NCBI RefSeq assembly: GCF_000332455.1
Contig: NZ_AOGY02000072.1
Coordinates: forward strand, 79,501 to 143,500
Source of the DNA: Leptospira vanthielii serovar Holland str. Waz Holland = ATCC 700522
GTDB taxonomy: Bacteria; Spirochaetota; Leptospiria; Leptospirales; Leptospiraceae
Length of the DNA: 64,000 nt
Reading direction: 5' to 3'
In this document: positions 18,782 through 27,423 of the stretch, piece after piece
How positions within the stretch are numbered: position 1 is the first letter of the stretch
Layout of the letters: each line of letters starts with the position of its first letter
Translations under genes and position numbers: made by a program
The notes under the pieces: model-generated
The model's input: only the letters and a program-made list of their open reading frames with translations
Database searches by the model: none
What the model was told of the DNA's origin: nothing

Positions 18782-20634
18782 TTGATTTGGAATCCTTACT
18801 GCAAAAATACCCCTGGGAAGATCGCTGGAAAACACTCGCAACTCCCATGGATTCTCTGTGGGAGTTTGATCTCCCTGTGACTCGGGAAGAAATTTGGCCC
18901 CACTTGATCGATACCTCCGATCTCAACCATAGGATTGGTATGCCCAGATTTGACTATCAGGAACAAAACGGAAAACTGATGGGAAAAACTAGACAAGTTG
19001 GTTTCCAATTAGAATGGGAAGAAGTTCCTTGGGAGTGGGAGTATCTCAAAGAAATTGGGAATGCCCGTATTTACAAAAAAGGATTTGGTCACTACGTCCG
19101 CAGCAGAATCATCTTAGAAACATTAGGTGAATCAAGAAGCAAAGTATACATATACTTCGGATGGATTCCTCGAAATTTTTTTATGCGTAAACTATTGCAG
19201 TTTGCAATGCCCAAATTAGAAATTTCCTTTCGCAAAGCACTGAGCGAGATAGCCGAAGAAATCAAACACAAAAAACCAAGACTAACTTTGGTTCCTGGAA
19301 AAGAATTTTCTTTTGTACCAGAAGCACAATGGATCCATCCAGAAAAGTTGGACAAAGAAACCCAAAACCTGATAGACAAAGGTATTTCTAAAGAGGCCGT
19401 TGGTTCTGTTTTCCAATGGATCAAAACTGCATCCGATAATGAACTCGACAGAATCCGCATAAAGGAAGTTAGCCGAAAATTAAACCTAGATCCCGACGAA
19501 GTTTTATTTTTATTTTTACAAGGATGTCGTTTGGGGATCTTTACACTCAGCTGGGACATTGTTTGCCCCCATTGCCGTGGCGTTCGAACAAGTCTCACTC
19601 GCCTAAGTGATTTACCATCCAAAGACGAATGTGAGGTTTGCGAAATTGATTTTGATACCACTGGTGTTAATTCCATCGAAGTCACCTTTCACCTCCACCC
19701 AAGTATCCGAATCATAGAAAAACAATTTTATTGTGCAGCAGAACCCGCCACCAAACAACACATCCTACTCACCAAAACAATACCCGCTAGAAAATCCTAT
19801 TCTGCCAGTTTACTGGTTGGATCAGGAGTTTTTCGCCTACGAAAAAAAGGGGATAAAAAATATCGTCTAGTAGATATAAAACCCACTTACCAACAAACAG
19901 ATATTTTGTGGTTACCGGAAACCAAAGAAGAAGAAATCAAGGTTTCACCAAAACCAAACTTAGTTTTTGAAAACGAATCCGATTCCGATGTTACCATTAT
20001 CCTAGAAGAAAGAAGCGAAGACCAAACAAGCCTTAGACCCTCTGAGATTTTTAACTACCAAGAATTTCGGGATCTTTTTTCCGAGGAAGCCATTGCCACC
20101 AATTTACAGCTAGACATCGGGATCAAAACCATCCTATTTACAGACATAGTTGGTTCGACGAAGTTCTATGAAACGGAAGGGGACCACGGCGCTTTTTTGC
20201 AAGTGCGAGAACACTTTATCAAAACCAACCAAATCATCCAAAACTTTAGAGGAGTGGTTGTGAAAACCATAGGTGATGCGGTGATGGCGAGTTTTTCAAG
20301 CCCCTTACAAGCATTAAAAGCTGCCAAGGAAATGCAGGAATGGTTTCACCCCGAAAACCAACATACGCCCGTTAGGATACGAATTTCCATCCATACAGGC
20401 AACTGCCTGGCTGTAAATCTTAACAGTAACATTGACTACTTTGGGAACACAGTCAACTATACCGCAAAAATTCAATCTGTAACCAACTCCGGAGAAGTTT
20501 CCTTTAGCGAAACTATCTTCCGTGACCGCGACGTCCGAGAATACCTACGCTCCGAATCCATCAAACTTCACAAAACCGAATTCCCTCTCCCTTGGGCCGA
20601 CCGGACTGATTTTGTTTACGTTTGGAAGGTATGA
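18778..20634 (+). CDS. Class III adenylate/guanylate cyclase with N-terminal SRPBCC-like domain
   Basis: A 618-residue protein. The ATG at 18778 overlaps the GH5 stop (ATGA) and is preferred to an upstream in-frame start inside the GH5 gene. The first 160 residues look like a SRPBCC/START-type lipid-binding fold (WPHLIDTSDLNHRIGMPRFD...). A middle helical region is followed by a zinc-ribbon-like CPHCRG...CEVC pair and a region I associate with DUF5939. The C-terminal cyclase domain has metal ligands D456 (LFTDIVGST) and D500 (TIGDAVMASF), K497 for base recognition and D in NIDYFG, which favours ATP. The usual transition-state Arg (N-x3-R) is Lys here (N560-YTA-K564). Probably a lipid- or redox-responsive cAMP synthase. 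Confidence 0.85.
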   Translation: MIDLESLLQKYPWEDRWKTLATPMDSLWEFDLPVTREEIWPHLIDTSDLNHRIGMPRFDYQEQNGKLMGKTRQVGFQLEWEEVPWEWEYLKEIGNARIYKKGFGHYVRSRIILETLGESRSKVYIYFGWIPRNFFMRKLLQFAMPKLEISFRKALSEIAEEIKHKKPRLTLVPGKEFSFVPEAQWIHPEKLDKETQNLIDKGISKEAVGSVFQWIKTASDNELDRIRIKEVSRKLNLDPDEVLFLFLQGCRLGIFTLSWDIVCPHCRGVRTSLTRLSDLPSKDECEVCEIDFDTTGVNSIEVTFHLHPSIRIIEKQFYCAAEPATKQHILLTKTIPARKSYSASLLVGSGVFRLRKKGDKKYRLVDIKPTYQQTDILWLPETKEEEIKVSPKPNLVFENESDSDVTIILEERSEDQTSLRPSEIFNYQEFRDLFSEEAIATNLQLDIGIKTILFTDIVGSTKFYETEGDHGAFLQVREHFIKTNQIIQNFRGVVVKTIGDAVMASFSSPLQALKAAKEMQEWFHPENQHTPVRIRISIHTGNCLAVNLNSNIDYFGNTVNYTAKIQSVTNSGEVSFSETIFRDRDVREYLRSESIKLHKTEFPLPWADRTDFVYVWKV

Positions 20635-20858
20635 AGTTCTCTATTTCCCACTCCTGCCAGCGGAACATCCTATTCCGACTGGCGAGCTACGGCCATCCCT
20701 GGCCTCGCCTCCGTGGGAAACAGGGAACTTTGGATAAGAGAAGAGAAGTTTATAGGGATTAGTTGGTGGAGTGGCTGGGGCGCCTCGCAAACGTTTGGTG
20801 GAAGCTACATTAATTGTTCAAGCGACCGCGCTTTACGCTGCAATCGCTGGTGCGGGGT
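20635..20858. other. Structured, comparatively GC-rich intergenic region between convergent genes
   Basis: No gene is apparent. The interval is visibly richer in G+C than the flanking AT-rich sequence and is dense in inverted repeats. The main element at 20644-20720 is listed separately. A second hairpin pairs AGCGA (20821-20825) with TCGCT (20844-20848), with an inner GCG/CGC pair. The region separates the cyclase gene from the end of the ten-gene minus-strand operon. Confidence 0.6.
20644..20720. repeat. Multi-stem palindromic element
   Basis: An outer perfect 8-bp stem, TTTCCCAC (20644-20651) with GTGGGAAA (20713-20720), encloses two hairpins. The first is GCCAG-CGGAA (20656-20665) with TTCCG-A-CTGGC (20673-20683), one bulged base and a 7-base loop. 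The second is GGCCA (20691-20695) with TGGCC (20700-20704), a 4-base loop. An alternative stem GGCGAG/CTCGCC is also possible. The cloverleaf-like shape suggests a mobile palindromic repeat or a structured 3'-UTR; no T-run follows. Confidence 0.55.
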
Positions 20859-21509
20859 TTATTTAGGAGGCGGAGGGACGAGATATAACTCAAATCCGTT
20901 TTCAATTTGTGGTTTAACGGGATCTTCAAGAACTATCGAAAGAAATTTTCTTTTTTCTGTATCATCATAATGATCATAAAAGCGGTTCCCAATAGTGAGA
21001 AATAATCGGTGTTCGTTATCATCTCTATAATAACGAACATTGCAATTAATATATTCAATAGCGAAGTTTAATTTTTCACATTTGTCGTATTCACAAAACT
21101 GCTCATATATCCAGCTCTCATTTTTTTTATAAATTCTACCTTTTCCGATTTTTTCATACTCGACTCTTTTTCTCAAAGGCCCTCCTTCCAAAACGGTTAT
21201 CGTACCTAGCTTATTAATGTAGTAATTTAAAGTTGCCTCTTGAAAGTTGGGACTTGTCCATTTTGTATTTTTTAAGACTTGGTCTATCCGTGAAAATTTT
21301 GAATTTTGCAGAATATTGAAGCAAAGCATGTCTTCTTTTTTAGTTATACATTGGCTCTTCTCCTTTATATTTCTATCTATTTGAGTTGAATAACAACCCT
21401 CTTCTAAATCTGAATAAAATGGGTCCTCATCTTCCGACATAATTTCTTGCTTTTTGCAGAGAGTAAGATTAAAAAGTATTAACATTAAAAATAAAATCCT
21501 AAGTCTCAT
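20859..21509 (-). CDS. Putative lipoprotein, last gene of the RND/giant-protein operon
   Basis: A 216-residue protein with a lipoprotein signal (MRLRILFLMLILFNLTLC, Cys18). The start of the mature protein is strongly acidic (KKQEIMSEDEDPFYSDLEEGC) and the rest has several cysteines (CITKKEDMLCFN, CEYDKCEK, INCNVR), so disulfides are likely. I do not recognise a family. The ATG lies inside the 3' end of the giant-protein gene (11-bp overlap), so translation is coupled and the product is expected in stoichiometric relation to it. Position, small size, acidity and periplasmic lipid anchoring fit an immunity or anchoring partner of the giant protein, but this is inference. Confidence 0.75.
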   Translation of the reverse strand: MRLRILFLMLILFNLTLCKKQEIMSEDEDPFYSDLEEGCYSTQIDRNIKEKSQCITKKEDMLCFNILQNSKFSRIDQVLKNTKWTSPNFQEATLNYYINKLGTITVLEGGPLRKRVEYEKIGKGRIYKKNESWIYEQFCEYDKCEKLNFAIEYINCNVRYYRDDNEHRLFLTIGNRFYDHYDDTEKRKFLSIVLEDPVKPQIENGFELYLVPPPPK

Positions 21510-24500
21510 TTTCTGCCTCGACTCTACTTTGTGGTCTTAATTCATATAATTCAGATCTATGAAAATAGTCAGATATAGGTGATGTTCTTAACATTTTTAG
21601 CAATTTGGCTTCAATTTGTTTTTTTGATAATCCATTGTTAGCTAAAACTGGTCGGAGTTTTTCTCTGAGCATTTGGTCCGTTTCAGACCGTACCCACCGA
21701 CTATCAACTCCCTTCCCGCCTCGAGATTCCGCAATCTGATATTCAAAAATCCCAAGTTCCTTATTGAACCTTTTGTCGGTGATCATGTAGACATGATCCG
21801 ACTTTACTGCGGATACCGTGCTATCTGGCAAATTTATATCGGCCCTTGTGATTCCAATAAGTCCCACGCTGAGTTCCTTGGATTTGAAATTGGCTTTGTG
21901 GTCTTTTAACTCCTTACTGGTTGTAATTCGATCAGAAACTAAATTCATAAAACCGGAAGCCTGGCGAAAGTATTCCACTCCATTTTTATGGACAGTGCGA
22001 TTTGCGTATTCAGAACTCATATTTTTCATTTCATTTGGCATTTGGTAAACATCTGTATTTAAATTTGCAAAACTACCCGGGGTGGTGATACCAGAGGCAT
22101 TCAGAACGGCTCCAATAAACCGAATACAATCAAGTCCATCCACAGAGCGAAATCCATTCGCATCTACAGGATTTACAGCAGATACCACTTCTTTACCATC
22201 GATTATTTTATATTGCTCGTAAGAAATTTTCCCTTTCAGCGATTCCCCTAAAAGCTTGGCCACGTTTACGGCATGTTCGGTGACTAATTCCTTAGTAGAA
22301 AGATCTACATTTTTGGAAGCTTCACAGATTTCATTCCCCAATCGTTTCAAATAGGCGGCATTTGATTCTTTCTTAGAGTCATGTTTTAGGTTAACCCCTG
22401 CCAAGGCACTTGCGGATGGGAGGTAAACTGTCGTTCCTGGAATGAATGTATATTGTGAATTGGCTTCTCGCAAACGGATGTATTCATTCAGTTCCTTTTC
22501 GACAGCCTTAGTGATAGGAATATCTTTACCGCCTTGGAGTTTTTTTATTTTTGCTTCAATCCCTGCTGAGTCAACTCCCGCCTTTCTTAGTTCATAAAGT
22601 TTCTTTTCTGTATCAAGACGAGAGTCCTTTTCAAAATCATCAATCACACTAGATTCAATTTTTTTGATTTCCTCACGAGATGTTTGTGGTTTGGACTCGG
22701 CTTTTGATTTTTGGTTGTGATCCAAATTTTTATCTATGGTGAATCCATCGGCAAAACTCGAAACAGATTCTCCCATGCGAAGTAACCCTGCCTTTAATGG
22801 ATTGGTGATCGCTCCCAGTAGAGATTTCTCAGAGGAAGATTGAATATCAAAGGTTTGTGTATCAGAGCCAATGGACGGAATTCCCGTGAGTCCTTCTCTG
22901 AACCGGTTTCTTAGGCTAAATCCCAAACCCGCACCCCCGAGTAACAAAGCCCCCATGGTGCCAGCTGCGGTGGAAAAGTCAGAAAAAATATCAGAATCAC
23001 TTTCCGGGTTAGCCAATGATTCCCCATCACCGACTTCACTTTCATCCTGTGCGGCATTGATATTTTGTTCTGCAAAATTCATTTCCTGCATTTCAAATCC
23101 GCCTTTTGAATTTGTTCCTAGAGTCACACCTTGTAACTCAGATGAGGTGGAAACTCCATTTTTATCTATTGAAGAAGTTAGACCAAGTTTTGAATTGGGA
23201 TCAGTATAACCGATACTTCCACTAAGACCTCCCCCATTTAAGTCATACATCATAGAAAAATTCCAATCCTTTCTAGGACCCTCACCTGTAGGATTATAAT
23301 TGAAACCTAAATTGGCAGCTCCATTGGTTGTGACATCCGCTGTCACTTGCACTCCCCTACCCAAAGATTGTGAAGCTTGGATGGTCGTATTTCCTTTCTC
23401 GGAGAAACTAACACTCATATTGCTAATTGTGTTTCCAATCCCGAGAGATCCGCCCCACCCATTCGTATTAGAATAGGTAACACCAATCCCGGGCACCATC
23501 CCCTTAAACAAACCCGATTGGATTTTTCCAACCCCTTGTGTAATTCCACCTAATACACCGTTAGCGAACCCTGCCATTGCTCCTTTCGGTCCTTCATGGC
23601 TTCCTGCGAGGGTTTGCACAAACGTAGAGGCAACAGCTTGTCCGACTTGGGTTGTAGCAGGCAGTAGTCCGTTAGTGACGCTACTCACAGCTTTTCCTAT
23701 TGCCGACAGCGCTGAATTAGCTCCTGTCAATAATCCGCTAGCTCCCATAGTGATGGCAATGGAAACGGCATTCACAACAGTTTGTCTGACTGCATTCGAC
23801 CTAGCCTTTTTATCTGATTTTTGTTTTTGGTAAGAAGAATAAGTTGAATCTACAAGTTGACCGATTGCGTCCTCATGTATTCCCATAGATTTTGCTAATT
23901 CTTTTGTAAGGGCTTTTTTTCCAAGATCTTCTACCACAGCTTTTGAATCGCGAAGATTGAGGTAGGCACTTTGGTGTTTTGTCCAACCCGCTTGCATACC
24001 CATAGCTTGTAGGGTATAACCAAAACTAGAGTTAGTTGACGAATTTTGATCTATATTTCCTGCATTGATGATTCCATTGGTGTCTTCCAAAACCGATTGG
24101 ATTTCATCCTCTGGCATTCCAAACGCAACTATGGCTGTTTTCGCAATCCCGCCAAAGGCACCCATTACCTGTGATCCCAAATCCAAGATAGGATTTTTTG
24201 CCAGGTCATTGTTTGCTTTTTTTGCTTTGATTTGACCATACTTGTCACCTAACATTTTTGAGATAACATCAGTTGGTATCCCTGTACTTTGAGAAATTGC
24301 TGCAGATATTCCATTTTGAACTAACATTCGTTCATTTGCTTTAATCTCTTGTAAACGTTTGCCAGTTCCTGCGATTTGGCCATTGATTTTATTATATTGT
24401 CTATCTCCAATCAGTGATTTAGTTACAGCCATAGAAGATGCTTGTGTTAAATTTAAAGTCATCGTCGACATACCAAGTGTCGCTTTGTCCATAACTTTTA

Positions 24501-27399
24501 TTGCAGTGGATAGAGTTTTTGCTGTAATTGATTCTAGAGCTTGGATTGGATTTTTGATCGATATAAATTGATCACGCGATTGTATCTTTTTGGCACTCAT
24601 TCTACCTCGCATAAAATCGATTAACATTGATGCGGTTTGTATGTCGGACTCGCTACCACCAGTTGCCGTGATCCAAGCTTTTGCCAACTCACTATTAATC
24701 GCCGAATCCAGTTTTCCCTTTAGTGATGCTCTAACACCACCTGCCCCCCCTGTCAAATAAGCCACCGCCAATTCCTGGAAAATAGAATCTGCATTCTCTT
24801 GTGACTCCTTCCTTGTTAAAAACAATTCCTTATTTCGATTATCCTTCTCTTGGATAGAAGCCATACCCGAGCTGATAAACTGCTTATCTTTTTGCAGCGA
24901 ATGAGTTAAAAAAGACTGAGTGATTTCGGATTTCTTTTGATTGAGAGAAACCCAATCTTCTTCATCCCAAATAGCAAAAAAACTGTTGTTATTTGCTATT
25001 TGTATTTTCCCGACGGAACTCAACTGAACATGACGAACCTCTTCCGTTTTTCCAGCTGTATACTGCCCTTCGGAATTTTTCCCGGCGAGTAAACCGTTAT
25101 GTATTTCTTTTTTTAAGGTAACCACTCCATTCCTTGAATCAATAATTGTATCATATTCTTTTTTTAATAATGTTTTGCATACATCGGCATCAGGATTTTC
25201 GTAACAAGATCCAAATTTATTTTGTTCCTCAATTGATAGTTGCGATATGTCATAATTTCCAAGTAAAATCTTTTCCTCTTTGGTTAGTTCTCTTCCGCCC
25301 AATGAATCCCATTGGATTCCATAAGCCATTTGGTTGATTAGTTTCTTCTGTTCTAAACGTTTAAACTCTTCTAAATCAGTATTCATCTGAAGAACCGAAG
25401 CATACTGACCTACACCTACGATCGTTCTCTGTAATTCGTTTAAAAGACTACCATTGCCAATGGAAATGTCATTCGTTGGCCCATTAAAAATGCTTAAAGC
25501 CTGAAATTCAGAAAGTTTTTGATCTTGAAACAGATCTAATTTTACATTGGGGGACCAAGCAGAAATTGTGGGAGATGAAATCTCTTTTGTTTCCCCGCGT
25601 TCGTATAAATCTGTCCAAGTCCTAAGTCCGTTCCGTTTTTCCTCATCGAGACGTTGTAACCAATCTTCTTTTGAACGTTCAAGCTCCATTCGATTGGTTT
25701 CCAATTTAGCAGTAGCATCGGCGATTAAGTTTTCTCGATTGTCTTTCCAGTTTTCATAAAACTCGGAATACTCTTTTACCTTGGTTTCCCAATGGGATAC
25801 AGCCGGTAATAATGTATTTTGAAAATGATCACGTTGTCCACCTAACTGGAAATGATTTCCCTTCCAATATAAAGATGTTTGGTAGGAATTATCATCATAC
25901 ATCTCATAGATAACCGAATAACCTATGGCACCCATTTGAAGGTTTAATCTCTTTTGATCCGACATCGAAAAACTTCTTTCAGCTAGCCATAAACCATATT
26001 TATCTTTTCCATCTAACAATAAATTCCCACTTGTGTGGTGCGCTTTATCAAAGGGAACGTAAAAATCGCCAATTTTTTCATTGTTAATATAATTATACAC
26101 ATCGGTATACAAATTCGCAGAAAATATGGATTGGACACTCCGTCCATCACCTAACCTACTGTTTATGATAGAGGTTAACCTTTGGTAATCAGAATTATGG
26201 ATGGATTGAAAAATGCCTTGTAGTTCCGGATCGTAAACTCGACTAAAATTTCCAATTTCTCCAGATCCTCCCGCTAGCCAATTTTCATAACGTTTGTCTG
26301 ACGATAGCTGCAAAAATGACTGATGTTTAAGGTTCCAATCTGCTCCGCCTAAATCAAATTTTGACTTAGTTTGATCTAAATTGATTTGAAACCCTGTTTG
26401 ATATGTATAAATTTGATCGTTGAAAATTGTGTATTCCGAAAATGCTTTATTGGATTCATCAGACAGAAAATCTCTAATTTTCGTGGAAATTACTGTAAGG
26501 ATAGAATCTGGATCAATATTCGATTGGCTTAATTGTTCAGAAAGATCACCAATGAACTTTGAAAATAGCTTTCCTGCTTCATTGAAACTACCATCAAAGT
26601 TTTTATATTGGCAACCGGTGTCCACCGAACATGAAGAATCCAATCCAAGTTGCAGTTGCGATACTACTTCTCGTAATGCGGTTTTGATTGTTTCCTTATA
26701 TGTGTTAATTGCATTCAGGTTATCTGCAAATTGATTTTCAGTTTCAGATAAAGAATGAATATATGCCTGATAATCGCTTTCCAGCTCTGTAAATGAATTT
26801 GCAAAAGAATCCAAACCTTCTTGCCTTGTTTGTCCCCACTGAAACTCCCATTCTTTTGCCGATTCCAAAATTCGATTTCTATTTTCTGTGATTGTTAACT
26901 CTTCCTTTGTGTATTCCTCATACATTGATACCTGGCCAATCCTTTGGAAATACAGAGAATCTACCTTACCTGTCTCTAATTTGTATAAAAAAGCATTTCG
27001 ATTTTCAAAGTAATCATCGATTAACTCTCTTTCCCATGCAGAATAAAGAACTGTAACTTCAGAAAATAAAGATTTCCTTCTTTCATCTATATAACCTTCG
27101 TTTGCGATAAATGCATCCGATCCATCTTCTAACATTAACATTTGTTCAACCATTAAGTCAGCCGCTTCTTTCCACTGGACCATTGATTGATACAAAACTT
27201 CTTCAACTTTATAGTCCCACTCATCTAAAGAATGTGAAAAATATACACTCCCATAAAACTCAGAGTAGTCGGAAGGTTGGTAAACAGGAGGGTTCCAAGT
27301 TTCAGAAAGAGACTGACCGGAGATGGTATACCCAAATACGGAAACCAAAAAACACAAAATAAAAAATAAGAAACGGCGAAAAGAGGATTGAAAATGCAT
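21499..27399 (-). CDS. Giant exported protein (TIGR04388-like), possible C-terminal cysteine-hydrolase domain
   Basis: A 1966-residue protein with a signal peptide (FLFFILCFLVSVFGYTISG). Residues about 30-900 are mostly helical and coiled-coil-like. Residues about 900-1350 contain small, Ala/Gly-rich hydrophobic stretches (AVSIAITMGASGLLTGANS). At about 1350-1480 come Gly/Ser/Asn-rich beta strands (GGGLSGSIGYTDPNSKLG), then a hydrophobic segment (MGALLLGGAGLGFSLR). The last 200 residues hold a candidate cysteine-hydrolase pair, C1758 (GLDCIRFIGAVLNASG) and H1869 (SDHVYMITDK), resembling NlpC/P60-type enzymes although their 111-residue spacing is wide. From memory it matches the large Leptospira family TIGR04388. 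It starts 24 bp after the second RND gene and overlaps a lipoprotein gene. The overall layout resembles polymorphic toxins. Confidence 0.8.
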   Translation of the reverse strand: MHFQSSFRRFLFFILCFLVSVFGYTISGQSLSETWNPPVYQPSDYSEFYGSVYFSHSLDEWDYKVEEVLYQSMVQWKEAADLMVEQMLMLEDGSDAFIANEGYIDERRKSLFSEVTVLYSAWERELIDDYFENRNAFLYKLETGKVDSLYFQRIGQVSMYEEYTKEELTITENRNRILESAKEWEFQWGQTRQEGLDSFANSFTELESDYQAYIHSLSETENQFADNLNAINTYKETIKTALREVVSQLQLGLDSSCSVDTGCQYKNFDGSFNEAGKLFSKFIGDLSEQLSQSNIDPDSILTVISTKIRDFLSDESNKAFSEYTIFNDQIYTYQTGFQINLDQTKSKFDLGGADWNLKHQSFLQLSSDKRYENWLAGGSGEIGNFSRVYDPELQGIFQSIHNSDYQRLTSIINSRLGDGRSVQSIFSANLYTDVYNYINNEKIGDFYVPFDKAHHTSGNLLLDGKDKYGLWLAERSFSMSDQKRLNLQMGAIGYSVIYEMYDDNSYQTSLYWKGNHFQLGGQRDHFQNTLLPAVSHWETKVKEYSEFYENWKDNRENLIADATAKLETNRMELERSKEDWLQRLDEEKRNGLRTWTDLYERGETKEISSPTISAWSPNVKLDLFQDQKLSEFQALSIFNGPTNDISIGNGSLLNELQRTIVGVGQYASVLQMNTDLEEFKRLEQKKLINQMAYGIQWDSLGGRELTKEEKILLGNYDISQLSIEEQNKFGSCYENPDADVCKTLLKKEYDTIIDSRNGVVTLKKEIHNGLLAGKNSEGQYTAGKTEEVRHVQLSSVGKIQIANNNSFFAIWDEEDWVSLNQKKSEITQSFLTHSLQKDKQFISSGMASIQEKDNRNKELFLTRKESQENADSIFQELAVAYLTGGAGGVRASLKGKLDSAINSELAKAWITATGGSESDIQTASMLIDFMRGRMSAKKIQSRDQFISIKNPIQALESITAKTLSTAIKVMDKATLGMSTMTLNLTQASSMAVTKSLIGDRQYNKINGQIAGTGKRLQEIKANERMLVQNGISAAISQSTGIPTDVISKMLGDKYGQIKAKKANNDLAKNPILDLGSQVMGAFGGIAKTAIVAFGMPEDEIQSVLEDTNGIINAGNIDQNSSTNSSFGYTLQAMGMQAGWTKHQSAYLNLRDSKAVVEDLGKKALTKELAKSMGIHEDAIGQLVDSTYSSYQKQKSDKKARSNAVRQTVVNAVSIAITMGASGLLTGANSALSAIGKAVSSVTNGLLPATTQVGQAVASTFVQTLAGSHEGPKGAMAGFANGVLGGITQGVGKIQSGLFKGMVPGIGVTYSNTNGWGGSLGIGNTISNMSVSFSEKGNTTIQASQSLGRGVQVTADVTTNGAANLGFNYNPTGEGPRKDWNFSMMYDLNGGGLSGSIGYTDPNSKLGLTSSIDKNGVSTSSELQGVTLGTNSKGGFEMQEMNFAEQNINAAQDESEVGDGESLANPESDSDIFSDFSTAAGTMGALLLGGAGLGFSLRNRFREGLTGIPSIGSDTQTFDIQSSSEKSLLGAITNPLKAGLLRMGESVSSFADGFTIDKNLDHNQKSKAESKPQTSREEIKKIESSVIDDFEKDSRLDTEKKLYELRKAGVDSAGIEAKIKKLQGGKDIPITKAVEKELNEYIRLREANSQYTFIPGTTVYLPSASALAGVNLKHDSKKESNAAYLKRLGNEICEASKNVDLSTKELVTEHAVNVAKLLGESLKGKISYEQYKIIDGKEVVSAVNPVDANGFRSVDGLDCIRFIGAVLNASGITTPGSFANLNTDVYQMPNEMKNMSSEYANRTVHKNGVEYFRQASGFMNLVSDRITTSKELKDHKANFKSKELSVGLIGITRADINLPDSTVSAVKSDHVYMITDKRFNKELGIFEYQIAESRGGKGVDSRWVRSETDQMLREKLRPVLANNGLSKKQIEAKLLKMLRTSPISDYFHRSELYELRPQSRVEAENET

Positions 27400-27417
27400 A
27401 GAGAACCTCAGTTCTCT
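27400..27417 (-). promoter_or_regulatory. Hairpin carrying the ribosome-binding site of the giant-protein gene
   Basis: In the 24-bp gap before the giant-protein ATG, AGAGAAC and GTTCTCT form a perfect 7-bp stem with a 4-base loop, directly next to the start codon. Read on the minus strand, the Shine-Dalgarno GAGG spans the loop and the first base of the 3' arm, 6 bases from the ATG. Folding would hinder initiation, so it may control how much giant protein is made relative to the export machine. Confidence 0.5.
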
Positions 27418-27423
27418 TAGGTA

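Noticed and set aside
19092..19685. 197-codon frame antisense to the cyclase gene.
   Set aside because: Shadow of the cyclase coding sequence; Ser/Leu-rich composition is typical of antisense frames and no start signal is seen.
20821..20848. Resemblance to an integron attC site (GACCGCGC-type stretch and palindromic arms).
   Set aside because: The conserved 7-bp core ends (GTTRRRY and RYYYAAC) are missing and no integrase or cassette array is present, so it is treated as an ordinary structured intergenic hairpin.
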